Source: Devosia limi DSM 17137 (lineage in GTDB: Bacteria; Pseudomonadota; Alphaproteobacteria; Rhizobiales; Devosiaceae). From it: 64,000 nucleotides of DNA. The notes under the pieces are model-generated. The model saw only the letters and a list, made by a program, of their open reading frames with translations, was not told the DNA's origin and did no database searches. Shown one piece after another: positions 53,403 through 62,372 of the stretch. The position numbers were made by a program, and so were the translations under genes. Position 1 is the stretch's first letter, and each line of letters starts with the position of its first letter. The stretch lies in the NCBI RefSeq assembly GCF_900128975.1, contig NZ_FQVC01000012.1:1-64000 (forward strand), given 5' to 3'.

Positions 53403-54752
53403 ATGGCACAAGGTGTTCTCAAGGAGGGCATTGCGCCCGGACGATTAGACCCTGGTCAATACGCAACCAATTTCGCCGATCTGCACGAGCCGCTGGATCG
53501 GCATGAGGCCTTTGTCGAGGCCGACCGGTGCTACTTTTGCTATGACGCGCCCTGCATGAACGCGTGTCCCACCGCCATCGACATTCCCCTGTTCATCCGC
53601 GAGATTTCGACCGGCAATCCGTTGGGTGCCGCCGAAACCATCTTCGAGCAGAACATTCTGGGCGGCATGTGCGCCCGGGTCTGCCCTACCGAACAGCTCT
53701 GCGAAGAAGCCTGTGTGCGCGAGGAGGCCGAGGGCAAGCCCGTCAGGATCGGGCTATTGCAACGTTACGCAACCGATATCGCCATGTCCCAGAAGGCGCA
53801 ATTCTTCGAACGTGCGCCGTCCACCGGCAAGACCATTGCCGTGGTCGGCGCCGGCCCGGCCGGCCTTGCCGCCGCGCATCGCCTGGCGGTCAAGGGTCAT
53901 GATGTGGTGATGTTCGATGCCCGCCCCAAGGCTGGGGGGCTCAACGAATATGGCATCGCCTCCTACAAGTCGACCGATGGCTTCGCGCAGGCCGAAGTCG
54001 ACTATGTCACCGCCATTGGCGGCATCGAGATCATCAACGGCAAGGCTTTGGGCAAGGACTTTACGCTCGACGAATTGCAGGAGAAGTATGACGCGGTCTT
54101 CCTGGGCATGGGGCTGGGCGGCGTCAATGCGCTGCGCGCCGAAAACGAGGACAGCGCCGGGGTCCGCAACGCGGTCGATTTCATCGCCGAACTGCGCCAG
54201 GCCAGCGATCTGGCGGCGCTGCCGGTGGGGCGCCGTGTCGTCGTTATCGGCGGTGGCATGACCGCGGTCGATGCGGCGGTACAGTCCAAACTGCTGGGTG
54301 CCGACGAGGTGACCATGGTCTATCGTCGCGGCAAGGAGCACATGAGCGCCTCGCCCTTCGAGCAGGATCTGGCATCCGCCAAGGGCGTCACCATTCGCCA
54401 TTGGATGGCCCCTAAGCGCGTGCTGACCGATGGCAGCAAGGTCACCGGCATCGAGCTGGCCTATACGACGCTGGTGGATGGTCGCCTGGTCGAAACCGGC
54501 GAAACCACCATTGTCATCGCCGATCAGGTGTTGAAGGCCATCGGCCAGACCCTCGCCAGCGATGGCGGCGGCCTCAGCCTTGCCGGCGGCAAGATCGAGG
54601 TCGATGATGAGGGGCGCACCTCGGTTCCCGGCATCTGGGCCGGCGGTGATTGCGCCACTGGTGGCGATGACCTGACCGTCACCGCCGTCGCCGAAGGCCG
54701 CGACGCGGCCGAGAGCATGCACCGCTATCTGTCTGGAGGAGCAAATGGCTGA
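53403..54752 (+). CDS. preT: NAD-dependent dihydropyrimidine dehydrogenase subunit PreT
   Basis: Flavoprotein subunit that passes electrons between NAD(P)H and PreA. The 449-residue product starts with an Fe-S domain (ADRCYFCYDAPCMNACPTAID, GMCARVCPTEQLCEEACVRE), then an FAD-binding region (VVGAGPAGLAAAHRLA), an NAD(P)-binding region (VVVIGGGMTAVDAAVQSKLLGA) and the C-terminal FAD motif (IWAGGDCATGGDDLTVTAVAEGR), the small-subunit glutamate-synthase-like layout. GGGAG precedes ATG 53403. It overlaps preA by 8 bases and is the first step of reductive uracil/thymine breakdown. Confidence 0.95.
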   Translation: MAQGVLKEGIAPGRLDPGQYATNFADLHEPLDRHEAFVEADRCYFCYDAPCMNACPTAIDIPLFIREISTGNPLGAAETIFEQNILGGMCARVCPTEQLCEEACVREEAEGKPVRIGLLQRYATDIAMSQKAQFFERAPSTGKTIAVVGAGPAGLAAAHRLAVKGHDVVMFDARPKAGGLNEYGIASYKSTDGFAQAEVDYVTAIGGIEIINGKALGKDFTLDELQEKYDAVFLGMGLGGVNALRAENEDSAGVRNAVDFIAELRQASDLAALPVGRRVVVIGGGMTAVDAAVQSKLLGADEVTMVYRRGKEHMSASPFEQDLASAKGVTIRHWMAPKRVLTDGSKVTGIELAYTTLVDGRLVETGETTIVIADQVLKAIGQTLASDGGGLSLAGGKIEVDDEGRTSVPGIWAGGDCATGGDDLTVTAVAEGRDAAESMHRYLSGGANG

Positions 54753-56070
54753 TCTTCGGAACAATTTCGTCGGCATCAAGTCGCCCAACCCGTTCTGGCT
54801 GGCTTCGGCCCCGCCGACCGACAAGGCCTATAACGTCGTCCGCGCCTTCAAGGCCGGCTGGGGCGGCGTGGTCTGGAAGACGCTGGGCGAGGAAGGCCCG
54901 CCGGTGGTCAATGTCAACGGCCCCCGCTATGGCGCTATCTTTGGCGCTGACCGGCGGCTGCTCGGCCTCAACAATATCGAGCTGATCACCGACCGTTCCC
55001 TGCAGCTCAACCTGCAGGAAATGAAGCAGGTCAAGATGGACTGGCCCGACCGGGCGCTGGTCGCCTCGATCATGGTGCCCTGCGAGGAAAATGCCTGGAA
55101 GGCCATCCTGCCGCTGGTCGAGGAAACCGGGGCCGATGGCATCGAGCTCAATTTCGGTTGCCCTCATGGCATGAGCGAACGCGGCATGGGCGCCGCGGTC
55201 GGCCAGGTGCCCGAATATATCGAAATGGTGGTGCGCTGGTGCAAGCAATATACCCGTATGCCGGTGATCACCAAGCTGACCCCCAATATCGCCGACATCC
55301 GCAAGCCTGCCCGCGCCGCCAAGGCCGGCGGCACCGATGCAGTCAGCCTGATCAACACCATCAATTCGATTGTCGCAGTTGATCTCGACGACTTCGCCCC
55401 GGTCCCCACCGTCGGCGGCAAGGGCACCCATGGCGGCTATTGCGGCCCGGCAGTCAAGCCTATCGCCCTCAACATGGTCGCCGAAATCGCCCGCGATCCG
55501 GAAACCTATGGTCTGCCGATTTCGGGCATTGGTGGCGTCACCACCTGGCGCGATGCGGCCGAGTTCATCGCCCTGGGTGCCGGCAATGTGCAGGTCTGCA
55601 CTGCGGTGATGACCTATGGCTTCAAGATCGTCGACGAGATGATCTCGGGCCTTTCCAACTGGATGGATGAAAAGGGCCATCGCGACCTCGAGGCAATCAC
55701 TGGCAGGGCGGTGCGCAATGTCACCGACTGGCAATATCTAGATCTCGAATATATCGCCAAGGCCAAGATCGATCAGGATCTCTGCATCAAATGCGGCCGC
55801 TGCCACATTGCCTGTGAGGACACCTCCCACCAGGCCATCACCAAGCAGAAGGACGGCAAGCGTCATTTCGAGGTGATGAACGACGAATGCGTTGGCTGCA
55901 ATCTCTGCGTCAATGTGTGCCCGGTCGATGACTGTATCACCATGGAAGCCCTGCCGGTTGGCTCGGTCGACGAACGCACCGGCCGCATCGTCACCGGCAA
56001 ATATGCCAACTGGACCAGCCATCCCAACAATCCCAACGCCAGGCCGGCCGTGGTCGAACCGGCGGAATAG
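54745..56070 (+). CDS. preA: NAD-dependent dihydropyrimidine dehydrogenase subunit PreA
   Basis: Catalytic subunit reducing uracil or thymine to the dihydro form. The 441-residue product has an FMN-binding dihydroorotate-dehydrogenase-like barrel (KSPNPFWLASAPPTD, WKTLGEEGPPVVNV, IELNFGCPHGMSERGMGA, VITKLTPNI, ISGIGGVTTWRDAAEFIALGA) and a C-terminal pair of 4Fe-4S motifs (CIKCGRCHIAC, CVGCNLCVNVCPVDDC). A strong terminator follows, so preTA forms a two-gene unit. Confidence 0.96.
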   Translation: MADLRNNFVGIKSPNPFWLASAPPTDKAYNVVRAFKAGWGGVVWKTLGEEGPPVVNVNGPRYGAIFGADRRLLGLNNIELITDRSLQLNLQEMKQVKMDWPDRALVASIMVPCEENAWKAILPLVEETGADGIELNFGCPHGMSERGMGAAVGQVPEYIEMVVRWCKQYTRMPVITKLTPNIADIRKPARAAKAGGTDAVSLINTINSIVAVDLDDFAPVPTVGGKGTHGGYCGPAVKPIALNMVAEIARDPETYGLPISGIGGVTTWRDAAEFIALGAGNVQVCTAVMTYGFKIVDEMISGLSNWMDEKGHRDLEAITGRAVRNVTDWQYLDLEYIAKAKIDQDLCIKCGRCHIACEDTSHQAITKQKDGKRHFEVMNDECVGCNLCVNVCPVDDCITMEALPVGSVDERTGRIVTGKYANWTSHPNNPNARPAVVEPAE

Positions 56071-56092
56071 ACCGGTAACAGCAAGTCTCTGC

Positions 56093-56121
56093 AGGGGTGG
56101 CCTCGGCCACCCCTTTTTTTT
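56093..56121 (+). terminator. Rho-independent terminator of preTA
   Basis: Stem GGGGTGGCC / GGCCACCCC with a 2-base loop, then eight T. Confidence 0.9.
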
Positions 56122-56135
56122 GGCCTGCCCGCCGC

Positions 56136-56176
56136 TTGACCGGACACCAGAATCGTGGATAAATTATATCCACGAT
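56136..56176 (+). promoter_or_regulatory. Rrf2 promoter with an embedded 25-base palindrome
   Basis: TTGACC (56136-56141) and an ATAAAT -10 after 17 bases. Perfect 10-base arms ATCGTGGATA (56152-56161) and TATCCACGAT (56167-56176) flank AATTA and cover the -10. This is a likely operator for the Rrf2 regulator itself, 13 bases before its ATG. Confidence 0.65.
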
Positions 56177-56189
56177 ACGGAGTTGAGCG

Positions 56190-56696
56190 ATGAAACTGGG
56201 CGAGGGGGTCGAGCAGGCCATTCACAGCACGCTGCTGCTGGCCGGGCTTGACCGGGATGGCGTCCTGCCGGCGACGGCGCTGGCCGAGTTCCATGGCGTG
56301 TCGGCCAGCTACCTGCTCAAGCATCTGCAGGCCCTGACCAATGCCGGTATTCTTGCCTCGGTGCCTGGGCCCAAGGGCGGATACCGGCTGGCGCGGGCGC
56401 CCGCAGCGATCAGCCTCCTTGATATTGTGCTGGCGCTCGAGGGTTCGGCGCCTGCCTTCCGCTGCGCCGAAATCCGCAAGCAGGGCCCCAATCCGCTCGA
56501 CAGCCAATTCTTCGCCCGGCCCTGCGCCGTCAATGTCGCCATGCTGCGGGCCGAACAATCCTACCGGGCCGAATTGCGCAAGGTGTCGCTGGCCGATCTG
56601 CGAACCGATCCCGCCACGCCGCTGGGCGCGGCTATTGAAGCGCGCGGCTGCGCCTTTCTGGAGCAGCGCCAGCGCCGCTCGACATCAACCCCCTGA
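56190..56696 (+). CDS. Rrf2-family transcriptional regulator
   Basis: A 168-residue winged-helix regulator: EGVEQAIHSTLLLAGLDRDG, ALAEFHGVSASYLLKHLQALTNAGIL and VPGPKGGYRLARAPAAISLLDIV give the Rrf2 DNA-binding domain. Two cysteines are visible (FRCAEI, RPCAVN), plus one near the C-terminus (RGCAFL), which could bind an Fe-S cluster or act as a thiol sensor; the spacing is not that of IscR or RirA with certainty. GGAG precedes ATG 56190. A palindrome over its promoter suggests autoregulation. The CMD gene follows 10 bases downstream. Confidence 0.9.
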   Translation: MKLGEGVEQAIHSTLLLAGLDRDGVLPATALAEFHGVSASYLLKHLQALTNAGILASVPGPKGGYRLARAPAAISLLDIVLALEGSAPAFRCAEIRKQGPNPLDSQFFARPCAVNVAMLRAEQSYRAELRKVSLADLRTDPATPLGAAIEARGCAFLEQRQRRSTSTP

Positions 56697-56706
56697 GGAC
56701 CTTTCC

Positions 56707-57165
56707 ATGCAAGCTCGTCTCAATCCCTATGTCGCCGCGCCCGCAGCCATGCAGCCCATTGCCGCTTTGGACACCTACGTCGTCAAGCATTCCGGCCTGG
56801 CTGTGCACCTCGTTCACCTGCTCAAGATTCGCGCGTCCCAGATCAATGGCTGCGCCTATTGCGTCGACATGCACACCCGGGAAGCGCGCCATGACGGCCT
56901 TGGCGAGCAATGGATCAATCTGATTGCCACCTGGCAGGAATCGCCCGTTTACACCCCGCAGGAGCGGGCAGTTCTCGGCTGGACCGAAGCACTGACCCTG
57001 TTGCCGCAGAGCCGGGCATCCGATGCCGATTTCGAACCGCTCCGGGCCCATTTTTCCGACGCCGAGATCACCGCGCTTTCGGTTGCCATCGCCGCGATCA
57101 ATGTGTGGAACCGTATCGCGGTCGGCTTCCGCACGCCCCATCCCGTCGACCCGCAAGCGGCGTGA
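56707..57165 (+). CDS. Carboxymuconolactone decarboxylase-family (AhpD-like) protein
   Basis: A 152-residue CMD-fold protein. The redox motif is GCAYCVDMHTREARHDGL, a CxxC followed by the family His, as in AhpD-like peroxidase-coupled proteins. ERAVLGWTEALTLLP and LSVAIAAINVWNRIAVGFR are the remaining conserved helices. GAGGAC precedes ATG 56707. It is probably a thiol-redox or peroxidase partner under control of the Rrf2 regulator directly upstream, a pairing common in proteobacteria. Confidence 0.9.
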   Translation: MQARLNPYVAAPAAMQPIAALDTYVVKHSGLAVHLVHLLKIRASQINGCAYCVDMHTREARHDGLGEQWINLIATWQESPVYTPQERAVLGWTEALTLLPQSRASDADFEPLRAHFSDAEITALSVAIAAINVWNRIAVGFRTPHPVDPQAA

Positions 57166-57260
57166 CGGCTTCGGCAGGGGTCTTGCCTCCTGCCTGTCGA
57201 AATGTCCGCCCACCGTTCGTCATAGGACGATGACTCCATTCACGCTGTTGAGGGTTTGCC

Positions 57261-57638
57261 GTGCCAACTGATCTCAATTCAACACTGATCCTGCTCGCTC
57301 GCCTGTTGCTGGGCGGCTCCTTCTTCGTTTTCGGCCTGCGCAACATTCCCAATATCGGGGCGCTGACCAAGGCTTTGACGGCGCGGGGTGTGCCCCTGCC
57401 CAACATCGTCGCCATCATGGGCGTCGGGCTGCAGATTGTTGGCGGCGCATTGACTGCCATCGGCCCGTTCGGCGCGCTGGGCGGTGTTGGTCTGATTGTC
57501 TTTGTCGTGCTCGCGACAGTGTTGTTTCACAATTTTTGGGACTATGAGGGTGCCGACCGCGCTTCCCATGTCACCGCCAGCATCATGAATGCCGGCCTGG
57601 GCGGCGCCTTCCTGCTGGTTGCCGCTATCAGTCTGTGA
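57261..57638 (+). CDS. DoxX-family membrane protein
   Basis: A 125-residue protein with four hydrophobic segments and the DoxX pattern LARLLLGGSFFVFGLRNIPNI, then LPNIVAIMGVGLQIVGGALTAIG, LFHNFWDYEGADR and a last membrane helix. DoxX proteins are linked to thiol and oxidant resistance or quinone chemistry. The start is GTG 57261 with GAGGG upstream. It lies 95 bases after the CMD gene and may be in the same Rrf2-controlled unit. Confidence 0.87.
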   Translation: MPTDLNSTLILLARLLLGGSFFVFGLRNIPNIGALTKALTARGVPLPNIVAIMGVGLQIVGGALTAIGPFGALGGVGLIVFVVLATVLFHNFWDYEGADRASHVTASIMNAGLGGAFLLVAAISL

Positions 57639-57739
57639 CGGCGCCCCCGCAATCCCGACTGGGCGGTGACGTCGCCCAGCTGCTATCCCTGATCGGCCGC
57701 CGCTCTGCGTCGGCCGATTGTCCTTGAGGTCGCCTTGCC

Positions 57740-58690
57740 ATGAACCAGATCGTCACCCCATCAACCGGCTTGCGCCATCCGCGCACGCAACGCCTGCTTG
57801 CCCATCTGGCCATGCTGGGCTTTGCCGCCATGATCGCCGGCTCGTTCACGGCGGGGGCGCTGGTGGTCGATGAGATCGGGCCGATCGCACTCAACGCCAT
57901 CCGCTTCCTCCTCGGTGCCATGCTGATGGGACTTATGGCCTTCGCCGTCGCCCGCCAGCCCATGCGACTGCCACCGGCGCCCTGGCGCTTTGGCGTGCTG
58001 GGGCTATTGATGGCCATCTATTTCTGCTCGATGTTCATCGCGCTGCAATTCACCGCACCGGTCGCCACCAGCGCCGTATTCACCCTCATTCCGCTGATGG
58101 CAGCGGGGCTCGGCCTCCTGATCCTGGGCCAGCGCACCGGTCCGATCGGGCTCCTCAGCCTGCTGTTTGCCGGTCTGGGCTCGGTCTGGGTGATCTTTCG
58201 TGGCGATCTCGACGCCTTGCGCGCCTTCGATATCGGCAAGGGGGAGGTGATCTATTTTGCCGGCTGCGTCTGCTACGCCATCTATACGCCGCTGCTGCGC
58301 AAGTTCAGCCGCGGCGAGCCCGCGGTGCTGGCGAGCTTTTTCACCCTTTCGGCGACAACGCTGTGGATCGCGGCCTATGGCTTTCCGGAAATTCTCGCCA
58401 CCGACTGGACCGCATTGCCGCCGCTGGTCTGGTGGGTCATCGCCTATCTGGCGGTTTTTCCGACGGCCATGAGCTTCTTCTTCGTCCAGTTCGCCTCGCT
58501 GCACCTGCCTGCCGCCAAAGTCATTGCCTATGGCTACCTGACCCCGATCTTCGTCATCCTGCTCGAAGGCCTTTTCGGCCATGGCTGGGTCAGCCTGCCG
58601 GTCGTCGCCGGAGCCCTGGTGACGGTGCTGGGCCTCGTCGTGCTGGCGCTGGCGCCGGAGCGGGCCGCCAGGCCGTCCCCGGCTACTTGA
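57740..58690 (+). CDS. EamA/DMT-family transporter
   Basis: A 316-residue drug/metabolite exporter-like protein with ten predicted membrane segments in two EamA repeats: GFAAMIAGSFTAGALVVDEIGPIALNAIRFLLGA in the first and VIYFAGCVCYAIYTPLLRKF in the second. The substrate is unknown. Its last 8 bases overlap the convergent rutR 3' end. Located within the pyrimidine locus, it could move pathway compounds, but it may belong to the inserted Rrf2 module. Confidence 0.88.
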   Translation: MNQIVTPSTGLRHPRTQRLLAHLAMLGFAAMIAGSFTAGALVVDEIGPIALNAIRFLLGAMLMGLMAFAVARQPMRLPPAPWRFGVLGLLMAIYFCSMFIALQFTAPVATSAVFTLIPLMAAGLGLLILGQRTGPIGLLSLLFAGLGSVWVIFRGDLDALRAFDIGKGEVIYFAGCVCYAIYTPLLRKFSRGEPAVLASFFTLSATTLWIAAYGFPEILATDWTALPPLVWWVIAYLAVFPTAMSFFFVQFASLHLPAAKVIAYGYLTPIFVILLEGLFGHGWVSLPVVAGALVTVLGLVVLALAPERAARPSPAT

Positions 58691-59411
58691 CCGTCACCGG
58701 CTGGCGCGGGGTCAGGCCATAGAGGAACAGGTGCTCGAGATAGCGGGCCGCATCCTCGAAGCGCCCTTCGCCGCCGCGCGCCGGGCCAAGCACGGCGCGC
58801 ACCTGTACGTCGAAATCGGCATAGTGCTGGGTTGTCGCCCAGATCGAAAAGATCAGGTGATAGGGGTCGGTGCGCGCAATCTTGCCCTGGTCCATCCAGG
58901 TCAGCAGCACATCGGCCTTTTCGTCGACAAGGTTCTTGAGATCGACCTCGATCATCTCGATGATGCGCGGTGCACCCTGCAGCATTTCATTGGCGAACAG
59001 GCGGCTTTCGCGCGGAAAGTCGCGGGCCATTTCCAGCTTGCGCCTTATATAGGAGCGGATTTCGGGGAAAGGGTCGCCAGCGGCGTCCATTTCGCGCAAT
59101 GGCGCCAGCCAGGTCACCAGCAGAGCGGAAATCAGCCGGCGATGGATCTCTTCCTTGCGCGGGAAATAGTAGAGCAGGTTGGGCTTGCTCATCCCCGCCA
59201 CCTCGGCGATCTGGTCGATGGTCGAGCCGCGAAAGCCGTGCATGGAGAACACGTCGAGCGCCGCTTCCAGGATGATGTCCTGTTTTTCACGCTGGATGCG
59301 GGTCAGGGGCCGCGACTTTGCACCGCTCTTGGCGGTGGTTGCGGCAATTGGCTTGGCCTCACCTTTGGCCATCACTGCGCTCTCGACATTTTTCACCTTG
59401 GGTGGCCCCAT
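58683..59411 (-). CDS. rutR: TetR-family pyrimidine regulator RutR
   Basis: A 242-residue TetR regulator. The helix-turn-helix reads ILEAALDVFSMHGFRGSTIDQIAEVAGMSKPNLLYYFPRKEEI, and the ligand domain has WLAPLREMDA, YIRRKLEMARDFPRESRLFANEMLQGAPRI, and HLIFSIWATTQHYADFDVQV, which closely follows E. coli RutR, the uracil/thymine-responsive master regulator. ATG 59411 has AAGG upstream; a Lys/Ala-rich N-terminal extension precedes the core, and the ATG at 59372 is possible. It is divergent from the aminotransferase-mmsA operon. Confidence 0.9.
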   Translation of the reverse strand: MGPPKVKNVESAVMAKGEAKPIAATTAKSGAKSRPLTRIQREKQDIILEAALDVFSMHGFRGSTIDQIAEVAGMSKPNLLYYFPRKEEIHRRLISALLVTWLAPLREMDAAGDPFPEIRSYIRRKLEMARDFPRESRLFANEMLQGAPRIIEMIEVDLKNLVDEKADVLLTWMDQGKIARTDPYHLIFSIWATTQHYADFDVQVRAVLGPARGGEGRFEDAARYLEHLFLYGLTPRQPVTVK

Positions 59412-59446
59412 TTTCGCCTTGCGGGAAACACTGGGAGTGCTAACAT

Positions 59447-59462
59447 TTTTCCAACTGGTCAA
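59447..59462. promoter_or_regulatory. RutR-like operator upstream of rutR
   Basis: TTTTCCA-AC-TGGTCAA: twelve of fourteen defined positions match the RutR consensus TTGACCA-NN-TGGTCAA, with a perfect right half. It lies 36 bases before the rutR start and about 80 before the aminotransferase start. Confidence 0.6.
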
Positions 59463-59501
59463 AATTCTTGGTAACACGTTCCCACGTCAAGAGCCAATAA
59501 A

Positions 59502-59520
59502 TATGACCAATTAAGTCATA
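59502..59520 (+). promoter_or_regulatory. Second RutR-like site before the aminotransferase
   Basis: TATGAC-CAATTAA-GTCATA, an interrupted palindrome containing the half-site TGACCA followed by ATT as at preT. It lies 21 bases before the GTG start. The right half is offset from the consensus by one base. Confidence 0.45.
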
Positions 59521-59541
59521 ATAAAGGGGAGCGAGATCGAC

Positions 59542-60870
59542 GTGTCCAATTCTGCCGCAGTCACGCCGAACGACTTGAGCGCCTTCTGGATGCCGTTTAC
59601 CGCGAACCGGCAGTTCAAGAAGGCACCGCGCATGTTCGTGGGCGCCAAAGATATGCACTATACCACCTCCGATGGCCGCCAGGTCTTGGACGGTACTGCC
59701 GGTCTCTGGTGCGTCAATGCCGGTCATTGTCGCCCCAAGATCACCGAAGCGATCGCGCGGCAGGCCGCTGAGCTGGATTATGCGCCCGCCTTCCAGATGG
59801 GCCATCCCAAGGCGTTCGAGCTGGCAAACCAGCTGGTGCAGCTGGCGCCCCAGGGCCTCGATCACGTGCTGTTCACCAATTCCGGATCTGAATCGGTTGA
59901 AACCGCGCTCAAGGTTGCGCTGGCCTATCATCGGGTCAAGGGCGAAGGCAGCCGTTTCCGTCTCATCGGGCGTGAGCGCGGCTATCATGGCGTCAATTTC
60001 GGCGGCATTTCGGTCGGTGGCATTGTCAGCAACCGCAAGATGTTCGGCACGCTGCTGACCGGCGTCGATCATCTGCCCCATACCCATAACCTGGCCAAGA
60101 ACGCCTTTACCAGGGGCGAGCCCGACCATGGCCTGGACCTGGCCGATGAGCTCGAGCGCATCGTCACGCTGCATGATGCTTCGACCATTGCTGCGGTCAT
60201 TGTCGAGCCGGTGGCCGGCTCGACCGGCGTGCTGATCCCACCCAAGGGCTATCTGCAGCGCCTGCGCGACATCACCAAAAAGCATGGCATTCTGCTCATC
60301 TTTGACGAAGTCATCACCGGCTTCGGTCGGCTGGGAACCCCGTTCGCCGCCGATTACTTTGGCGTGACCCCGGACATCATGGTCACCGCCAAGGGCCTGA
60401 CCAATGGCGTTATCCCGATGGGGGCCGTTCTGGTCTCTTCGGAAATCCACGACACCTTCATGCAGGGGCCCGAACACGTCATCGAGTTCATGCATGGCTA
60501 TACCTATTCGGGCAATCCGATTGCCTCGGCGGCTGGCCTTGCCACCCTCGAAACCTACAAGGAAGAGGGGCTGTTGCAACGCGGCACCGAGCTTGGGCCC
60601 TATTGGGCCGATGCACTGCATTCGCTCAAGGACGAGCCCAATGTCATCGACGTCCGAAATATCGGTCTGGTCGGCGCCATCGAATTGCAGCCGATTGCGG
60701 GCGAGCCGACCAAGCGTGCCTTCTCGGCTTTCGTCAAGGCGTTCGAGAGCGGCTTCCTGATCCGCACCACTGGCGACATCATCGCCCTGAGCCCACCGTT
60801 GATCGTGCAGAAGCATCATATTGACGAGCTGGTCGACGGCATCCGCACGGTTCTGAGGGCTATTCCATGA
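59542..60870 (+). CDS. Class III omega-aminotransferase (beta-alanine:pyruvate type)
   Basis: PLP-dependent transaminase expected to convert beta-alanine (or 3-aminoisobutyrate) to malonic (or methylmalonic) semialdehyde. The 442-residue product has [46 protein letters not shown] (PLP phosphate loop), [12 protein letters not shown] (Asp) and [12 protein letters not shown] with the Schiff-base Lys. The start is GTG 59542, with AGGGGAG upstream. It overlaps mmsA by four bases. In context with PreTA, hydantoinase and MmsA it supplies the fourth step of reductive pyrimidine catabolism. Confidence 0.93.
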   Translation: MSNSAAVTPNDLSAFWMPFTANRQFKKAPRMFVGAKDMHYTTSDGRQVLDGTAGLWCVNAGHCRPKITEAIARQAAELDYAPAFQMGHPKAFELANQLVQLAPQGLDHVLFTNSGSESVETALKVALAYHRVKGEGSRFRLIGRERGYHGVNFGGISVGGIVSNRKMFGTLLTGVDHLPHTHNLAKNAFTRGEPDHGLDLADELERIVTLHDASTIAAVIVEPVAGSTGVLIPPKGYLQRLRDITKKHGILLIFDEVITGFGRLGTPFAADYFGVTPDIMVTAKGLTNGVIPMGAVLVSSEIHDTFMQGPEHVIEFMHGYTYSGNPIASAAGLATLETYKEEGLLQRGTELGPYWADALHSLKDEPNVIDVRNIGLVGAIELQPIAGEPTKRAFSAFVKAFESGFLIRTTGDIIALSPPLIVQKHHIDELVDGIRTVLRAIP

Positions 60871-62360
60871 CCATCATCGAAAATGCCGTTGCCGGCAAAC
60901 GCTATGTCTCGACCGGCCGCCGCGTTCCCGTGTTCAATCCCGCCACCGGCGAAGTCTCGGCCGAACTGCCGCTATCGACGCTGAGCGAATTGAACGACGC
61001 CGTCGCCTCGGCCAAGAAGGCGCAGCTCGCCTGGGGCAATACCCCGCCGATGAAGCGCGCCCGCGTCATGTTCAAGTTCAAGGCGCTGCTCGACCAATAT
61101 GCCGATGATCTGGCCCGCGAGATTTCGCGTGAGCATGGCAAGGTGCATGACGACGCTCTGGGCGAAGTGGCGCGTGGCATCGACTGTGTCGATTTTGCCT
61201 GCGGTATTCCGCAATTGCTCAAGGGTGAGTTCAGCCGCAATGTCGGCCCGTCGATCGATTCCTATTCCGATCGTCAGCCGCTCGGCGTCGTCGCCGGCAT
61301 TACGCCGTTCAACTTCCCGGCCATGGTGCCGATGTGGATGTATCCGGCCGCTATCGCTTGCGGCAATGCCTTCATCCTCAAGCCGTCCGAGCGCGATCCC
61401 AGCGCCTCGATGCTGGCCTGGAACCTGTTCATGGAAGCGGGGCTCCCTGAGGGCGTGCTCAATATCATCCATGGCGACAAGGAAATGGTCGACGGCATTC
61501 TGGACCATCCCGATATCAAGGCGGTGAGCTTTGTCGGCTCCACCCCGATCGCTGAATACGTTTATCAACGCGGCACCAAAGCCGGAAAGCGCGTGCAGGC
61601 GCTGGGCGGCGCCAAGAACCACATGGTCATCCTGCCCGATGCCGATCTCGATCAGGTGGCAGACGCGCTGATGGGCGCTGGTTATGGTTCGGCCGGCGAG
61701 CGCTGCATGGCCATTTCGGTTGCCGTGCCCGTTGGCAAGGAAACCGCCGATGCGCTGGTCGCCAAGCTCAAGCCACGTGTTGAATCGCTCAAGATTGGCC
61801 CGGCCACCGACAAGGACGCCGAAATGGGTCCGGTGGTTACCAAGATGCACCGCGACAAGATCCTGGGCTATATCGACTCTGGCGTCGCGCAGGGCGCGGA
61901 TCTGGTCGTCGATGGTCGCGGCTTCACGCTGCAGGGCTATGAGAACGGCTATTTCGTCGGCGGCACGCTGTTCGATAACGTCACGGCAGATATGACCATC
62001 TACAAGGAAGAGATCTTCGGGCCGGTCCTGTCGGTGGTGCGCGCCAAGGACTATGCCGAGGCGGTCGATCTCATCAACACCCACGAATACGGCAATGGCA
62101 CCGCCATCTTCACGCGCGATGGCGACGCCGCCCGCGAATTTGCCGACAAGATCGAAGTGGGCATGGTGGGCGTCAACGTTCCGATCCCGGTGCCGGTGGC
62201 CTACCACTCCTTCGGTGGCTGGAAACGGAGCCTGTTCGGCGATCATGCCATTTACGGTCCGGAAGGCGTTCACTTCTATACCCGCCTCAAGACCGTCACC
62301 ACCCGCTGGCCCGCCGGCATCAAGGGCGGCGCCGAATTCTCGTTCCCCAGCGTCAAATAG
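60867..62360 (+). CDS. mmsA: CoA-acylating (methyl)malonate-semialdehyde dehydrogenase MmsA
   Basis: Oxidises malonate semialdehyde to acetyl-CoA, or methylmalonate semialdehyde to propionyl-CoA, with NAD and CoA. The 497-residue product has [58 protein letters not shown] and the catalytic Cys in [15 protein letters not shown], the MmsA-specific sequence. It is coupled to the aminotransferase by an ATGA overlap and is followed by the amidohydrolase 12 bases downstream. Confidence 0.96.
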   Translation: MTIIENAVAGKRYVSTGRRVPVFNPATGEVSAELPLSTLSELNDAVASAKKAQLAWGNTPPMKRARVMFKFKALLDQYADDLAREISREHGKVHDDALGEVARGIDCVDFACGIPQLLKGEFSRNVGPSIDSYSDRQPLGVVAGITPFNFPAMVPMWMYPAAIACGNAFILKPSERDPSASMLAWNLFMEAGLPEGVLNIIHGDKEMVDGILDHPDIKAVSFVGSTPIAEYVYQRGTKAGKRVQALGGAKNHMVILPDADLDQVADALMGAGYGSAGERCMAISVAVPVGKETADALVAKLKPRVESLKIGPATDKDAEMGPVVTKMHRDKILGYIDSGVAQGADLVVDGRGFTLQGYENGYFVGGTLFDNVTADMTIYKEEIFGPVLSVVRAKDYAEAVDLINTHEYGNGTAIFTRDGDAAREFADKIEVGMVGVNVPIPVPVAYHSFGGWKRSLFGDHAIYGPEGVHFYTRLKTVTTRWPAGIKGGAEFSFPSVK

Positions 62361-62372
62361 AAAGTCGACCAT

